NCBI RefSeq assembly: GCF_012985465.1
Contig: NZ_JAAQWN010000014.1
Location: forward strand, 1 to 64,000
Reading direction: 5' to 3'
Source of the DNA: Pseudomonas sp. WS 5079
GTDB taxonomy: Bacteria > Pseudomonadota > Gammaproteobacteria > Pseudomonadales > Pseudomonadaceae
Length of the DNA stretch: 64,000 nucleotides
The position numbers and the translations under genes are program-made. The notes beneath the pieces were generated by a model, which ran no database searches, had not been told where the DNA came from, and worked only from the letters and a program-made list of their open reading frames with translations. This document shows, piece after piece, positions 35,512 to 44,594 of this stretch; the stretch's first letter is position 1; each line of letters starts with the position of its first letter.

Positions 35512-35578
35512 AGCGCATTTCACAGACCGATCTGCGATTGTCACACTACAATGCCCCTCCACCCCCTCCGGAGCCGAC

Positions 35579-36442
35579 ATGGACATCGAACTGGCACGCA
35601 CTTTCCTCGAAATCACCCGCTGCGGCAGCCTGGCCGCAGCCGCCGAGAAGCTGCACGTCACCCAGACCGCCATCACCGCTCGCGTGCAAAAGCTCGAAAG
35701 CCAGCTCGACAGCACCCTGTTTGTGCGCAACCGCGCCGGGGCGCGGTTGACGGCCGATGGCGAGGCGTTTGTGGTGTATGCCAATCAACTGGTGCAAACC
35801 TGGGAAGCGGCGCGCCGCGACCTGCCGTTGCCCGAGGGTTATCGCAATGTGTTGCATATCGGCGGCGAAGTCAGCCTGTGCAACCCGTTGATGCTCGGTT
35901 GGGCCAAGGCCCTGCGCGAACACATCCCCAGCCATGCGCTGCGCACCGAAGTGCGTGACGGTGAATACCTGTTGCGCCAGCTGGAGTTGGGCGTGCTGGA
36001 CGCCGCGCTGGTGTTCCAGCCGCAGTACTGGCCGGGGTTGCAGGTGGAGCAGGTGCTGGAGGAGAAACTGATCCTGGTGCGCCTGGCCAGCCGTCCCGAT
36101 CCCTATGTGTATATCGACTGGGGCCCGGGCTTTCGCCAGCAACACGACGCCGCCCTGCCGGACAAGGCCCGCGCCGCCGTGAGTTTCAACCTCGGGCCGC
36201 TGGCCTTGCAGTACATCCTGGAGAATGGCGGCAGCGGTTATTTCCGCACGCGGGTGGTGCAGAGTTACCTTGAAAGCGGAGTGATGGAGCGCGTGCCCAA
36301 GGCCCCGGAGTTCAGTTTCCCGACTTACCTTGTGTACTCGCGCGAGCGTGATTCGGCGATCCTGCAACAGGCCCTGGTGCTGCTGCGCGGGGTGGTCAAG
36401 GCCGAGAGCGATTGGTCACAGCGTTGGGATCCGGTGCTTTGA
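35579..36442 (+). CDS. LysR-family transcriptional regulator
   Basis: A 287-residue LTTR. The winged helix spans residues 1-60 (RTFLEITRCGSLAAAAEKL, HVTQTAITARVQKLE). The effector domain starts at LHIGGEVSLCNPLMLGW and has only weak resemblance to well-studied members. The ATG at 35579 has GGAG about six bases upstream; a longer in-frame opening runs into the repeat element. It is not divergent from any gene, so its target is unclear. The nested repeat sits directly before its promoter region. Confidence 0.9.
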   Translation: MDIELARTFLEITRCGSLAAAAEKLHVTQTAITARVQKLESQLDSTLFVRNRAGARLTADGEAFVVYANQLVQTWEAARRDLPLPEGYRNVLHIGGEVSLCNPLMLGWAKALREHIPSHALRTEVRDGEYLLRQLELGVLDAALVFQPQYWPGLQVEQVLEEKLILVRLASRPDPYVYIDWGPGFRQQHDAALPDKARAAVSFNLGPLALQYILENGGSGYFRTRVVQSYLESGVMERVPKAPEFSFPTYLVYSRERDSAILQQALVLLRGVVKAESDWSQRWDPVL

Positions 36443-36492
36443 ACCGGTGCCCATGTTAGCCTCCTGATGTTTTCTCCTGGTCCCACCTGCCG

Positions 36493-37497
36493 ATGAACAA
36501 GAAAAAATCCGTCACCATCAGCGACATCGCCAAACGGGTCAATATGACCACCATCACGGTGTCGCGGGCGTTGAGCAAACCCGACCTGGTCAAGCCCGCC
36601 ACCCTGGCGCGGATCCTTGAGGTGGCGCGCGAGCTGGACTACGTGCCCAACGCCTTCGCCCGCGGTCTCAAGCGCAGCGAAAGCCTGATCATCGGGGTGA
36701 TCACCGCGTCAGTGGACAACCCGTTCTACAGCGAAATGATCAAGGCGATTTCCCGCGAGGCGAAAAAGCACGGCTACACCATCATGCTGGTGGACACCGA
36801 CGAGCTGGAGGAATTGGAAAGCAAGGCCGTGGACACCCTGCTCGGTTATCGCGTGGCGGGGATCATCCTCTCGCCGGTCTCCGACGAGCCCGACTACCAG
36901 CCCGATTACCTGGAGCGCCTGGGCAACGGCAAGACCCCGGTGGTGCTGCTCGACCGCACGATCCACGACAGCCCGTTCAGCCGCGTGGTGCTGGACAACT
37001 ACCACAGCGGGATCGAGGCCGCGCAGTACCTGTTGCGCCACAACCCCGCGCTCAAGCGCCTGCTGGTGCTGACCGGGCCCGAGCATTCGCGCATCACCGT
37101 AGAGCGCCTCAAGGGCCTGCGCGAAGTGCTCGCCGAGCATCCCCAGGTGCAGGTCCAAGTGTGCGCCGGCGACTACACCTTGATGCCCTCCTACCTGCAC
37201 ACCCTCGACTACCTGGCCGCCCACTGCGCGCCGGATGCGATCATGGGCTTCAACCAGTTGATCACCCTGGGCGCCCTGCGCGCCTTGCGCATGCACAATA
37301 TCCCCCACGACAGCCTGACCATCTGCGGCATCGACCGCCTGCCGTTTGCCGATATCTTCGGCGTGCCGATTGCCTGCGTGGCCCACGATGCGTCGCTGGC
37401 CGGCTGCAGTGCGGTGCGCCTGTTGCTCGACCGCCTGCAAGACCCGTACAAACCCCGGGACAAGGTGGTGATCGCCGGCAAGTTGGAGAACGGCTAG
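36493..37497 (+). CDS. LacI-family transcriptional regulator
   Basis: A 334-residue LacI/GalR repressor. The N-terminal HTH (about residues 7-55) reads VTISDIAKRVNMTTITVSRAL, with the hinge helix in PNAFARGLKRS. The sugar-binding periplasmic-protein-like domain follows (IIGVITASVDNPFYSEM, then GIILSPVSD). It is the likely regulator of the minus-strand polyol cluster, whose promoter at 44.5 kb has an ATGTTA-TCGT-TAACAT operator of the LacI type. Its stop overlaps that of the convergent reductase by a few bases. No strong ribosome site was seen. Confidence 0.91.
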   Translation: MNKKKSVTISDIAKRVNMTTITVSRALSKPDLVKPATLARILEVARELDYVPNAFARGLKRSESLIIGVITASVDNPFYSEMIKAISREAKKHGYTIMLVDTDELEELESKAVDTLLGYRVAGIILSPVSDEPDYQPDYLERLGNGKTPVVLLDRTIHDSPFSRVVLDNYHSGIEAAQYLLRHNPALKRLLVLTGPEHSRITVERLKGLREVLAEHPQVQVQVCAGDYTLMPSYLHTLDYLAAHCAPDAIMGFNQLITLGALRALRMHNIPHDSLTICGIDRLPFADIFGVPIACVAHDASLAGCSAVRLLLDRLQDPYKPRDKVVIAGKLENG

Positions 37498-38219
37498 CGG
37501 CTGGTGTAGCCGCCATCGATCGGCAGGCTGACCCCGCTGATCATGCTCGCCGCGTCACTCAACAAAAACAGCACCGGCAACGCCACTTCCCGGGGTTGGG
37601 CAAAGCGCCCCAGGGGAATCGCCGCCAGGGCCGGGTCGCGCTTGGCCGGGTCGGCCCAGGCCTGTTGCGCCATGGGCGTGAGGGTCACGGTGGGGTTGAC
37701 GCTGTTGACCCGGATCCCGAAACGTCCCCATTCGGCACATTGCACACGGGTGATCGCATCCAGGGCGGCCTTGGACGCGCAATAGCCCAGATGATCGTCC
37801 AGCGCCACCAGCGAGGCCTGGCTGGAGACGTTGACGATACTGCCGGCGATACCTGCCGCAATCATCGCCGCCGCCACCCGGCTGGCGACTTGCGCGGCGG
37901 CGCGGGCGTTGACGTTCATCACGTGGTCGAAGGCGGCGCTGCTGATCGCCGCTGCCGGTTCCAGGCGCGAGATCCCGGCGCAATTGACCAGGCCGTGCAT
38001 CGGCGGCAGGTCCTTCAGGGCCAGGTCCAGGGCGGCGCTGTTGGCGATGTCCAGGCACAGGGTTTCACAGCCCAATAGGGACAGGGCCTGGGCGTCACGG
38101 CCGATGGCGCAGACCTGGGCGCCGCTGGCGATCAGTTGCAGGGCGATTTCCCGGCCAATGCCGCTGGTGGCGCCGGTGACGAGGATGCGTTGGTGGGTGA
38201 AATCGAAGGTGGTGGTCAT
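37494..38219 (-). CDS. short-chain dehydrogenase, L-xylulose-reductase (DCXR)-like
   Basis: A 241-residue SDR. The cofactor motif is TGATSGIG, then NCAGIS, a catalytic Ser in VNVSSQAS, and YCASKAALD. The segment with VNPTVTLTPMAQQAW, DPAKRDP and IPLGRFA closely follows dicarbonyl/L-xylulose reductases, which reduce L-xylulose to xylitol or oxidise the reverse. In this catabolic cluster it probably oxidises a polyol or reduces a ketose. The ATG at 38219 gives the usual SDR N-terminus (MTTTFDFTHQRILVTG); an upstream opening to 38294 falls in REP DNA. It is separated from the kinase gene by a REP pair. Confidence 0.88.
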   Translation of the reverse strand: MTTTFDFTHQRILVTGATSGIGREIALQLIASGAQVCAIGRDAQALSLLGCETLCLDIANSAALDLALKDLPPMHGLVNCAGISRLEPAAAISSAAFDHVMNVNARAAAQVASRVAAAMIAAGIAGSIVNVSSQASLVALDDHLGYCASKAALDAITRVQCAEWGRFGIRVNSVNPTVTLTPMAQQAWADPAKRDPALAAIPLGRFAQPREVALPVLFLLSDAASMISGVSLPIDGGYTSR

Positions 38220-38250
38220 CAATGAATATCCCAAAGCAATAGAGAGCTCA

Positions 38251-38341
38251 TGTGGGAGCTGGCTTGCCGGCGATGGCGGCGTGTGCGCCAACACATTGGT
38301 GACCGATACACCGCTATCGCAGGCAAGCCAGCTCTCACATT
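38251..38341. repeat. REP pair (inverted) inside the polyol operon
   Basis: TGTGGGAGCTGGCTTGCCGG faces GCAGGCAAGCCAGCTCTCAC. It sits between the kinase and the reductase genes, which run in the same direction, and may lower reductase expression relative to the upstream genes. Confidence 0.9.
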
Positions 38342-38356
38342 TTGGTCCGTGTTCAC

Positions 38357-39895
38357 TTAACTCGTTTGCAGGCTGTGCATCACCGGCTTGAGTGCCGGAT
38401 ACAGCTTCAGGTAGTCCGCAAACGCCCGGTCATACGCCTGTACATTCTCAGCCCCAGGCTCAGCCCGCAGCTCCAACTGCACCCACCCCTGCGCCATCTG
38501 CCCCTCGTCCACCAACCCCACCGCATACGCCGCCAACAACGCCGCGCCCAGCGCCGCCTCCACTTCCTGGACGATGGTGTACACCGGGTAACGGGTGACA
38601 TCCGCGATAATCTGCATCCACAAATCCGAATGGCTCGCGCCACCCACCACGATCAGCCGAGGGTCCAGTGAATGGGCGCCGCGCATGCCCGCCTCGATGT
38701 TGTGCCGCAGGGCAAAACTCACGCCTTCGAGCACCGCGCGGTACAGGTGGATGCGGCTGTGATACAGGTTCAGGCCGACAAAACTGCCGCTGGCCTGGTC
38801 ATCCCACACCGGGCTGCGCTCACCCATCAGGTACGGCAAAAACAACAGCCCTTCACTGCCCGCCGGGATCTGGCGCGCGCTCTGTTCCAGCAGCCACAGG
38901 CTGTCCTGGCCGGTGTCCCGCGCCTGTTGCTCCTCGGCCTGGCAGAACTGCTCGCGAAACCAGCTCACCGAGGCCCCGGCGGTAATCGCGCCGCCAAAGA
39001 TGTACAGGTCCTGCTGGCCGTTGTAGACATGGGGCATGCTCACCAGGCCATGCCGGGCATCCACCTGCTGGTTGAGGTAGCCCCAGCACATGCTGGTGCC
39101 GATCATCGCCACGTGGTTGCCCGGCTGGGTGACACCGGCCGCCAGGGTCGCCATGGCCGCATCGACGCCCCCGGCCAGCACCGGCATGCCCGCCGCCAGG
39201 CCCAGGCGTTGTGCCCATTCCGGCAGCAGGCCGCCCACCACTTCGCCCGAATACAGCAGGCGCTCGGGCATCATCGCCAACGGGATATCCAGCGCCGCCA
39301 GCATCTCGGCCGACCAGCCGCGCGCCACCACGTCGTAGACCCCGCCGATATTGCCGGCGCTGCTGTGATCCACCGCCACCTCACCGGTCAGGCAGTAATT
39401 GATGTAGCTGTTGGGCGGCAACAGGTAGCGGGTGTTGGCCCAGACCTCGGGCTGGTGCTGCTTGAGCCAGAGCATTTTGGTGAAACCGTAGTAGCTGTCC
39501 AGCGAGTTGCCGGTGACCGCGAACAGGCGCTCCAGGTCGACCTGCTCGCGCACCCAGGCCACCTGTTCGCCGGCGCGGCGGTCCATCCAGATCAGGCAGG
39601 GGTGCAACGGTTTCATGGCGCCATCCACGGCTATCCCCGAGCCGCCGTACAGGCTGCTGATGCACAGCGCCTTGACCTGTTCTTTGGCGACCCCGGCCTT
39701 GCCCATGCACTCGGCCACACAGGCCTGCACTGCATCCAGCCAGACCTGTGGCCATTGCTCGGCCCAGCGCACTTTTGGCGTGTCCACGCGATAGCCCTCG
39801 CTGTGCTGGGCGATGATCCGCCCCTCGCCATCCACTAACAGCGCCTTGGTGCTCTGGGTGCCAATGTCCACGCCAATCACGTATTTCATACTCAT
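38357..39895 (-). CDS. FGGY-family carbohydrate kinase
   Basis: A 512-residue sugar kinase. The phosphate-binding motif is VIGVDIGTQSTKALL at the N-terminus. The sugar-binding Asp is in LAGGVDAAMATL, and the C-terminal FGGY signature region in GGASHSDLWMQIIADV. Relatives phosphorylate xylulose, ribulose, erythritol or glycerol. It overlaps the dehydrogenase stop by four bases, so the ketose made by that enzyme is the likely substrate. A second ATG six bases inside (39889) is an alternative start. The precise sugar cannot be assigned. Confidence 0.91.
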   Translation of the reverse strand: MSMKYVIGVDIGTQSTKALLVDGEGRIIAQHSEGYRVDTPKVRWAEQWPQVWLDAVQACVAECMGKAGVAKEQVKALCISSLYGGSGIAVDGAMKPLHPCLIWMDRRAGEQVAWVREQVDLERLFAVTGNSLDSYYGFTKMLWLKQHQPEVWANTRYLLPPNSYINYCLTGEVAVDHSSAGNIGGVYDVVARGWSAEMLAALDIPLAMMPERLLYSGEVVGGLLPEWAQRLGLAAGMPVLAGGVDAAMATLAAGVTQPGNHVAMIGTSMCWGYLNQQVDARHGLVSMPHVYNGQQDLYIFGGAITAGASVSWFREQFCQAEEQQARDTGQDSLWLLEQSARQIPAGSEGLLFLPYLMGERSPVWDDQASGSFVGLNLYHSRIHLYRAVLEGVSFALRHNIEAGMRGAHSLDPRLIVVGGASHSDLWMQIIADVTRYPVYTIVQEVEAALGAALLAAYAVGLVDEGQMAQGWVQLELRAEPGAENVQAYDRAFADYLKLYPALKPVMHSLQTS

Positions 39896-40971
39896 TGCCC
39901 CGGCTTGAGCAGCACCTTGATCGACTTCACCGAGTTGGCCAGGTCGAACGCTTCGGCCCAGTTATCCAGCGGAAAGTCATGGGTGACGATGCCCTTGGAC
40001 GTCACCAGGCCACGCTCGAACAGGTCGATGGCCACCGGGTAGCAATACGGCCCCAGGTGCGCGCCGCGTACGTCCAGTTCCTTGCGGTCGCCAATGATTG
40101 ACCAGTCGGCACTGGTCTCGGCGCCGAACACGCTGAACTCGACAAAACGCCCCAGCTTGCGGATCAACTCCAGGCCCTGGGTCACGCCGGCCGGCACGCC
40201 GGTGGTCTCGATATACACGTCGCAGCCGTAGTTGTCGGTCAGGCCATTGATGATCGCGCGGGCGTCGTCCCGGGCGGGGTTGATCACTACATCGGCGCCG
40301 TATTTTTTCGCCAACGCCAGGCGTTCGTCGACCATGTCGATCACCACCAGTTTTTTCGGGGTCTTCAGCGCGGCCACCTGCACCATGCACAGGCCCAGGG
40401 TACCGGCGCCGGCAATCACCACCACGTCATCGAGTTGCAGGTCGCCACGGTTGACCGTATGGATCGCGCAGGCCATGGGCTCGATCAACGCCGAATCCTC
40501 CAGGGACACCGCCTCGGGAATCTTGTGCACGATGGCGGTCTTGGGGATGCGCATGTACTGGGCCATGCCGCCTTCGGCCACTTCGCGCTGGAAGCCGAAG
40601 ATGTTGTGCACCTCGCACATCCAGTACTTGCCGGACTTGCAGAAGCGGCACTTGCCACAGGGCACGATCTGCTCGGCGATCACCTTGTCGCCGACCTTGA
40701 CCTCGAAGTGTTCCTCGGCGCCCTCGCCCACTTGCTCCACATAGCCGAAAAACTCGTGCCCCGGCACCACCGGCGCCTTGACCCACGGGTTGTCGCCGCC
40801 CCAGAACATCGCCGCGCCCGAGTGGCATTTGCAGTCACTGGCGCAGATCCCGCAGGCGGCAATGCGGATCACCAGTTCATTGGGCCGCGCCTGGGGTTTG
40901 CTGATGCGCTCCAGGCGGTAGTCTTTGGGGCCGTGGCAGACGACGGCTTGCATTTGGCTGTGCTTTTCCAT
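39892..40971 (-). CDS. Zn-dependent alcohol dehydrogenase, erythritol/L-threitol-dehydrogenase-like
   Basis: A 359-residue medium-chain dehydrogenase. Catalytic Zn site: GICASDCKCH and GHEFFGYV. Structural Zn cysteines: CGKCRFCKSGKYWMC. Rossmann motif: GAGTLGL. The segments QIVPCGKCR, DVYIETTG, LRKLGRFVEFSVF and DWSIIGDRKELDVRGAHLGP resemble, from memory, the erythritol/L-threitol dehydrogenase of mycobacteria. It would oxidise a tetritol or related polyol to a ketose for the FGGY kinase. Start ATG at 40971; a second ATG (40953) is possible. It is translationally coupled to the kinase. Confidence 0.9.
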   Translation of the reverse strand: MEKHSQMQAVVCHGPKDYRLERISKPQARPNELVIRIAACGICASDCKCHSGAAMFWGGDNPWVKAPVVPGHEFFGYVEQVGEGAEEHFEVKVGDKVIAEQIVPCGKCRFCKSGKYWMCEVHNIFGFQREVAEGGMAQYMRIPKTAIVHKIPEAVSLEDSALIEPMACAIHTVNRGDLQLDDVVVIAGAGTLGLCMVQVAALKTPKKLVVIDMVDERLALAKKYGADVVINPARDDARAIINGLTDNYGCDVYIETTGVPAGVTQGLELIRKLGRFVEFSVFGAETSADWSIIGDRKELDVRGAHLGPYCYPVAIDLFERGLVTSKGIVTHDFPLDNWAEAFDLANSVKSIKVLLKPGQ

Positions 40972-41007
40972 GAGGTACTGACCTTTATTGAAGATGAGAG
41001 AGCCCGT

Positions 41008-41026
41008 CGCGGCCACGGCGGCCGCG
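41008..41026 (-). terminator. intercistronic hairpin without U-run
   Basis: CGCGGCC-ACGGC-GGCCGCG, a 7-bp GC-only stem 19 bases after the permease stop (minus strand). No U-run follows in that direction, so it more likely stabilises the 3' end of the importer mRNA than terminates. The remaining gap to the dehydrogenase is empty. Confidence 0.4.
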
Positions 41027-41044
41027 TTGAGGTACTGCGTTTTT

Positions 41045-42037
41045 TTACTTGTGGCGCTGACGGCTGATAAAGATCGCCAGCAAAATAATTGCGCCCTTGA
41101 TCACGCTCTGCACATAGGGCGAGACCCCGAGCATGTTCAGGCCATTGTTCAACACGCCCAGCAGCATGGCGCCAAGCAAGGTGCCGACAATCACCCCGCG
41201 CCCACCGGCAATCGAGGCACCGCCCAGGACCACCGCGGCAATCGCATCCAGCTCAAAACCGATGCCGGCGTTGGGCTGGCCGCTCATCAGGCGTGAGGTC
41301 AGCACCAGCCCGGCAATCGCTGCGGTCAAGCCGCTGATGCCATACACCAGCAATTTGAAACGCGCCGCGCGCACCCCGGACAGGCGCACCGCTTCTTCGT
41401 TGCCGCCAATGGCGTAGATGTAGCGACCGATGCGCGTGTGTTGCAGCAGCACATAGGCCACGAGGTAGGTGACCAGCATGATCAGGATCGGCACCTGGAT
41501 CCCCAGCAGGCTGGCGCGACCAAAGAAGCCGAACCACTCCGGCAGCCCGGAAATCGGGTAGCCATCGGTGTACATCAGGCCAAAACCCCGGGCGATGCCC
41601 ATGGTCGCCAGGGTGACGATGATCGGCGGCATATGCAGGTACGCCACGAACAACCCGTTGCCGATACCAAACGCCACGCCAATCAGCAGCCCGGCGCCAA
41701 TCGCCAGGCCCGGCGGCAGGCCCGCGACCATCAGCCCGGCGGTCAAGGTGCCGGACAAGGCCATCACCGGCCCCACCGACAAGTCGATGCCACCGGTGAG
41801 GATCACGCAGGTCATGCCCACCGCGATGATCGCGTTGATCGACACCTGGCGGGCGATGTTGGACAGGTTGCTGGCGGTGAGGAAGTTGTCGCTGGCCACG
41901 ATCATCACCGCCGTGACCAGCAACAGCCCGATAAACGGATAAAACGCCGGCGAGCGCACCAGCCGCGCCAGGTTCGGGCGTAGCCCCTGGGTGCCTGCGC
42001 GGTTAATGGACGTATTCACTTGAGCCCCCTGTTGCAT
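41045..42037 (-). CDS. ribose-type ABC importer permease (RbsC-like)
   Basis: A 330-residue permease of the BPD_transp_2 family with about ten hydrophobic segments. Motifs: VILTGGIDLSVG in the middle and AAVVLGGASIAGGRG in the ATPase-contact loop. The start overlaps the end of the ATPase gene by 35 bases, with GAGG upstream. It imports a sugar or polyol together with the adjacent ATPase and binding protein. Confidence 0.93.
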   Translation of the reverse strand: MQQGAQVNTSINRAGTQGLRPNLARLVRSPAFYPFIGLLLVTAVMIVASDNFLTASNLSNIARQVSINAIIAVGMTCVILTGGIDLSVGPVMALSGTLTAGLMVAGLPPGLAIGAGLLIGVAFGIGNGLFVAYLHMPPIIVTLATMGIARGFGLMYTDGYPISGLPEWFGFFGRASLLGIQVPILIMLVTYLVAYVLLQHTRIGRYIYAIGGNEEAVRLSGVRAARFKLLVYGISGLTAAIAGLVLTSRLMSGQPNAGIGFELDAIAAVVLGGASIAGGRGVIVGTLLGAMLLGVLNNGLNMLGVSPYVQSVIKGAIILLAIFISRQRHK

Positions 42038-43511
42038 GGCGCATGACCTCTTGTGGGTTGACGGCAGACGCTTCCAGTACCTTGACGATGGCGCCCTTGT
42101 GGAACACGGCGACGCGGTCGCACATGCCGATGATTTCCGGCAGTTCGGAGGAAATCATGATGATTGCGTAGCCTTGCTCGGTGAGTTTGCGCATCAGCGC
42201 GTAGATCTGCGCCTTGGCGCCGACGTCGATGCCACGGGTGGGTTCGTCGAATACCAGCACGTCGCAGTGATGGTTGATCCAGCGCGCGATCACCACTTTT
42301 TGCTGGTTGCCGCCACTGAGGTTGAATACCCGGCTTTCGCCGCTCGGTGCCTTGATCGACAGCTGCTGCATCAGCTCATCGACACTGGCGCACTCCTTGC
42401 CCTTGTCGATCAGGCCGCTGGCGCCCTGGTACTTGTGCAGGTTGTTGATGGAGATGTTTTCACGAATGCTGAAATCGGTGATCAGGCCCTCGCTCTTGCG
42501 GCTTTCCGGCAACAGGCCGATCCCATGGGCCAGGGCCTGGGCCGGGTCGTCGAGGCTGACCTTTACCCCGCGCAGCCAGACGTCCTTGGTCACCGACGCC
42601 AGCGCGCCCATCATGCCCAGGGCCAGCTCGGTGCGGCCCGAGCCGACCAGCCCGGCAAAACCGAGGATCTCGCCCTGGTGCAGTTGGAAGCTATTGTGCG
42701 GGCCATTGCGCTTGAGCTGGATGTCCTTGACCTCCAGCAGCAATGGCCCGCGCTCGGTGCTGGGTTTGGCTGGGAAACTGCACTCCAGGCGCCGGCCGAC
42801 CATCATTTCCACCAAGCGGTCGATGTCGCTGTCGGCCACGTCGGTGACGCCGGCATTGCCGCCGTCGCGCAACACGCTGATGCGGTCGCACACCTGGAAA
42901 ATTTCTTCCAGGTGATGGGAGATGAAAATCACCGCCACACCCTGGCGCTTGAGTTCGCGCATGATCTCGAACAGCAGTTCGGCCTCGCTTGGCGTGAGGG
43001 TCGCGGTGGGTTCATCGAGCACCAGCAGCCGCGCATCCAGGGCCAGGGCCTTGGCGATCTCGACAAACTGCTGCTCGGCCACGCTCAGGTGCTTGACCGG
43101 GCATTGCAGGTCGATGCTCACCCCAAGCCGTTGGAACAGTGCCTGGGCGGCTTGCTGCATATCGCGCTTGCGCAGCAGGCCGAAGCGGTTGTTCAGTTCA
43201 TGGCCGAGGAAGATGTTTTCTACCGCCGTGAGGTAGGGAATCAGGCTGAACTCCTGGAACACAATGCCGATGCCGGCGGCAATCGCATCACGATAGGTCG
43301 CGAACTGCTGCGCCTGGCCATCGATCAGGATGCGCCCTTCGTCCTGGTGCTCGACCCCGCCGAGGATTTTCATCAGGGTCGATTTACCCGCGCCATTTTC
43401 CCCGAGCAAGGCATGAATCTCGCCACGCTCCACTTGCAGGTTGATGGACTTGAGGGCCTGCACCCCGGGGTAGCGTTTACAGATGTTTTCCAGTTGCAAA
43501 AGACTGCTCAT
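42003..43511 (-). CDS. ribose-type ABC importer ATPase (RbsA-like, two domains)
   Basis: A 502-residue duplicated ATPase. Domain 1 has Walker A GENGAGKS, signature LSVAEQQ and Walker B LLVLDEPTAT. Domain 2 has a degenerate Walker A (GLVGSGRTEL), signature LSGGNQQ and Walker B VLVFDEPTRGID, as usual for RbsA/MglA. It powers the permease downstream. A GC-rich hairpin lies between it and the binding-protein gene. GAGG occurs about 12 bases before the start. Confidence 0.94.
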   Translation of the reverse strand: MSSLLQLENICKRYPGVQALKSINLQVERGEIHALLGENGAGKSTLMKILGGVEHQDEGRILIDGQAQQFATYRDAIAAGIGIVFQEFSLIPYLTAVENIFLGHELNNRFGLLRKRDMQQAAQALFQRLGVSIDLQCPVKHLSVAEQQFVEIAKALALDARLLVLDEPTATLTPSEAELLFEIMRELKRQGVAVIFISHHLEEIFQVCDRISVLRDGGNAGVTDVADSDIDRLVEMMVGRRLECSFPAKPSTERGPLLLEVKDIQLKRNGPHNSFQLHQGEILGFAGLVGSGRTELALGMMGALASVTKDVWLRGVKVSLDDPAQALAHGIGLLPESRKSEGLITDFSIRENISINNLHKYQGASGLIDKGKECASVDELMQQLSIKAPSGESRVFNLSGGNQQKVVIARWINHHCDVLVFDEPTRGIDVGAKAQIYALMRKLTEQGYAIIMISSELPEIIGMCDRVAVFHKGAIVKVLEASAVNPQEVMRHATGGSSEYVH

Positions 43512-43537
43512 GCCGCCGACCTCTCGTTCAGAAGGGA

Positions 43538-43565
43538 GCCCCGCGCCCCACGATTGACGCGGGGC
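43538..43565 (-). terminator. hairpin between binding-protein and ATPase genes
   Basis: GCCCCGCG and CGCGGGGC form a perfect 8-bp stem around a 12-base loop. It begins about nine bases after the binding-protein stop (minus strand). No U-run follows. Such elements usually protect the abundant binding-protein mRNA and let only part of transcription continue into the ATPase and permease genes. Confidence 0.6.
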
Positions 43566-43574
43566 GTGGACGGT

Positions 43575-44489
43575 TTACCAGCTGAAGTCCTTGGCCTTGG
43601 CCTGGTCGATCAGGGCGATATCCACCGGGATACTGGCGGGCACGTGTGAGCCCCACTTCTTGGCCAGGGCAATGCCCAGGGCCAGGCGGATCTGGTCGCG
43701 CGGGTACTGCGCCGAGGTGGCGATGAACTTGCTGCCCGGCTTGAGGATGGCCTTGATCGCTTCCGGCGCACCATCGACGCTGACCAGCTTGACGTCCATG
43801 CCGCTGGCCTCGATGGCCGACAGTGCGCCGAGGGAGCCGTTGTCATTGACGCTGAAAATCCCCTTGAGGGTGGGCTGGGCCTGGAGCATGTTTTCGGTGA
43901 CGGTCAGCGCCTGGTCACGCTCTTGCTTGCCGTTCTGGATGCTGACGATCTTGATATCCGGATGCTTGGCCACGGCCTCCTTGCAGCCGCGGACCCGCTC
44001 CAGGATCGGCACCACGGCAATGCCGTCGAGGATCGCGATATTGCCTTTGTCACCGATGTTCTTGGCCAGGTATTCACAGGCCTGGAAACCGGCGTCGAAG
44101 TTCTTTGAGCCGACGAAGGAATCCAGCGGGCCATCGGCCTGGGCATCCACCGCCACCACTACGACACCTGCTGCGTGGGCCGACTTGACGGCGGACTGCA
44201 CGCCAACCGAATCCGTGGGGTTGATCAGCAGGATGTCGATGCCCTTTTGCAGCATGTCCTCGACGTCACTGACTTGCTTGGACACATCGTGGCGGGCATC
44301 GGTGATGATCAATTGCGCACCGATGGTCGCCGCCGCTTCTTGCAGGGCGTCTTTCATGGTGACGAAGTACGGGTTGTTGATTTCCTGGAAGGATGCGCCG
44401 ATGCGCATGGGGGCAGGTTTGGTGTCGGCCAGGGCGACGGTGGAGATGCTTAAAGCCAACAAACACAGGGTTTTGCGAAGCATTTTCAT
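43575..44489 (-). CDS. ribose-type ABC importer, periplasmic binding protein (RbsB-like)
   Basis: A 304-residue sugar-binding protein of the Peripla_BP_4 family. A signal peptide (MLRKTLCLLALSISTVALA) is followed by IGASFQEINNPYFVTMKDAL, the family sugar-contact start. DILLINPTDSVGVQSAV and VVAVDAQADG lie at hinge and ligand positions. The ligand is probably the polyol handled by the dehydrogenase. Start at ATG 44489 (MKMLRK); a second ATG two codons later is possible, and neither has a strong ribosome site. It is the first gene of the minus-strand polyol operon. Confidence 0.92.
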   Translation of the reverse strand: MKMLRKTLCLLALSISTVALADTKPAPMRIGASFQEINNPYFVTMKDALQEAAATIGAQLIITDARHDVSKQVSDVEDMLQKGIDILLINPTDSVGVQSAVKSAHAAGVVVVAVDAQADGPLDSFVGSKNFDAGFQACEYLAKNIGDKGNIAILDGIAVVPILERVRGCKEAVAKHPDIKIVSIQNGKQERDQALTVTENMLQAQPTLKGIFSVNDNGSLGALSAIEASGMDVKLVSVDGAPEAIKAILKPGSKFIATSAQYPRDQIRLALGIALAKKWGSHVPASIPVDIALIDQAKAKDFSW

Positions 44490-44524
44490 GGCGTGGGTCT
44501 CTGTTTTGTTTTTATTTTTAGAGC

Positions 44525-44544
44525 AAATGTTATCGTTAACATTT
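44525..44544. promoter_or_regulatory. LacI-type operator before the polyol importer
   Basis: AAATGTTATCGTTAACATTT: 8-bp inverted arms around TCGT, with the CpG centre typical of LacI/GalR operators. The inner ATGTTA-N4-TAACAT has the form of GntR(gluconate)-type LacI sites. It lies 36 bp upstream of the binding-protein start. The LacI gene at 36493 is the obvious candidate regulator. Confidence 0.75.
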
Positions 44545-44594
44545 TGCCAGAAGCTAACAAGGAAATGAGGCTGGCGCAAGCCCCTTGCGCTTTC

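Noticed and set aside
34491..35750. 419-codon open frame through the nested repeat element into the LysR gene
   Set aside because: It consists of repeat sequence in one frame and overlaps the true LysR start in another frame.
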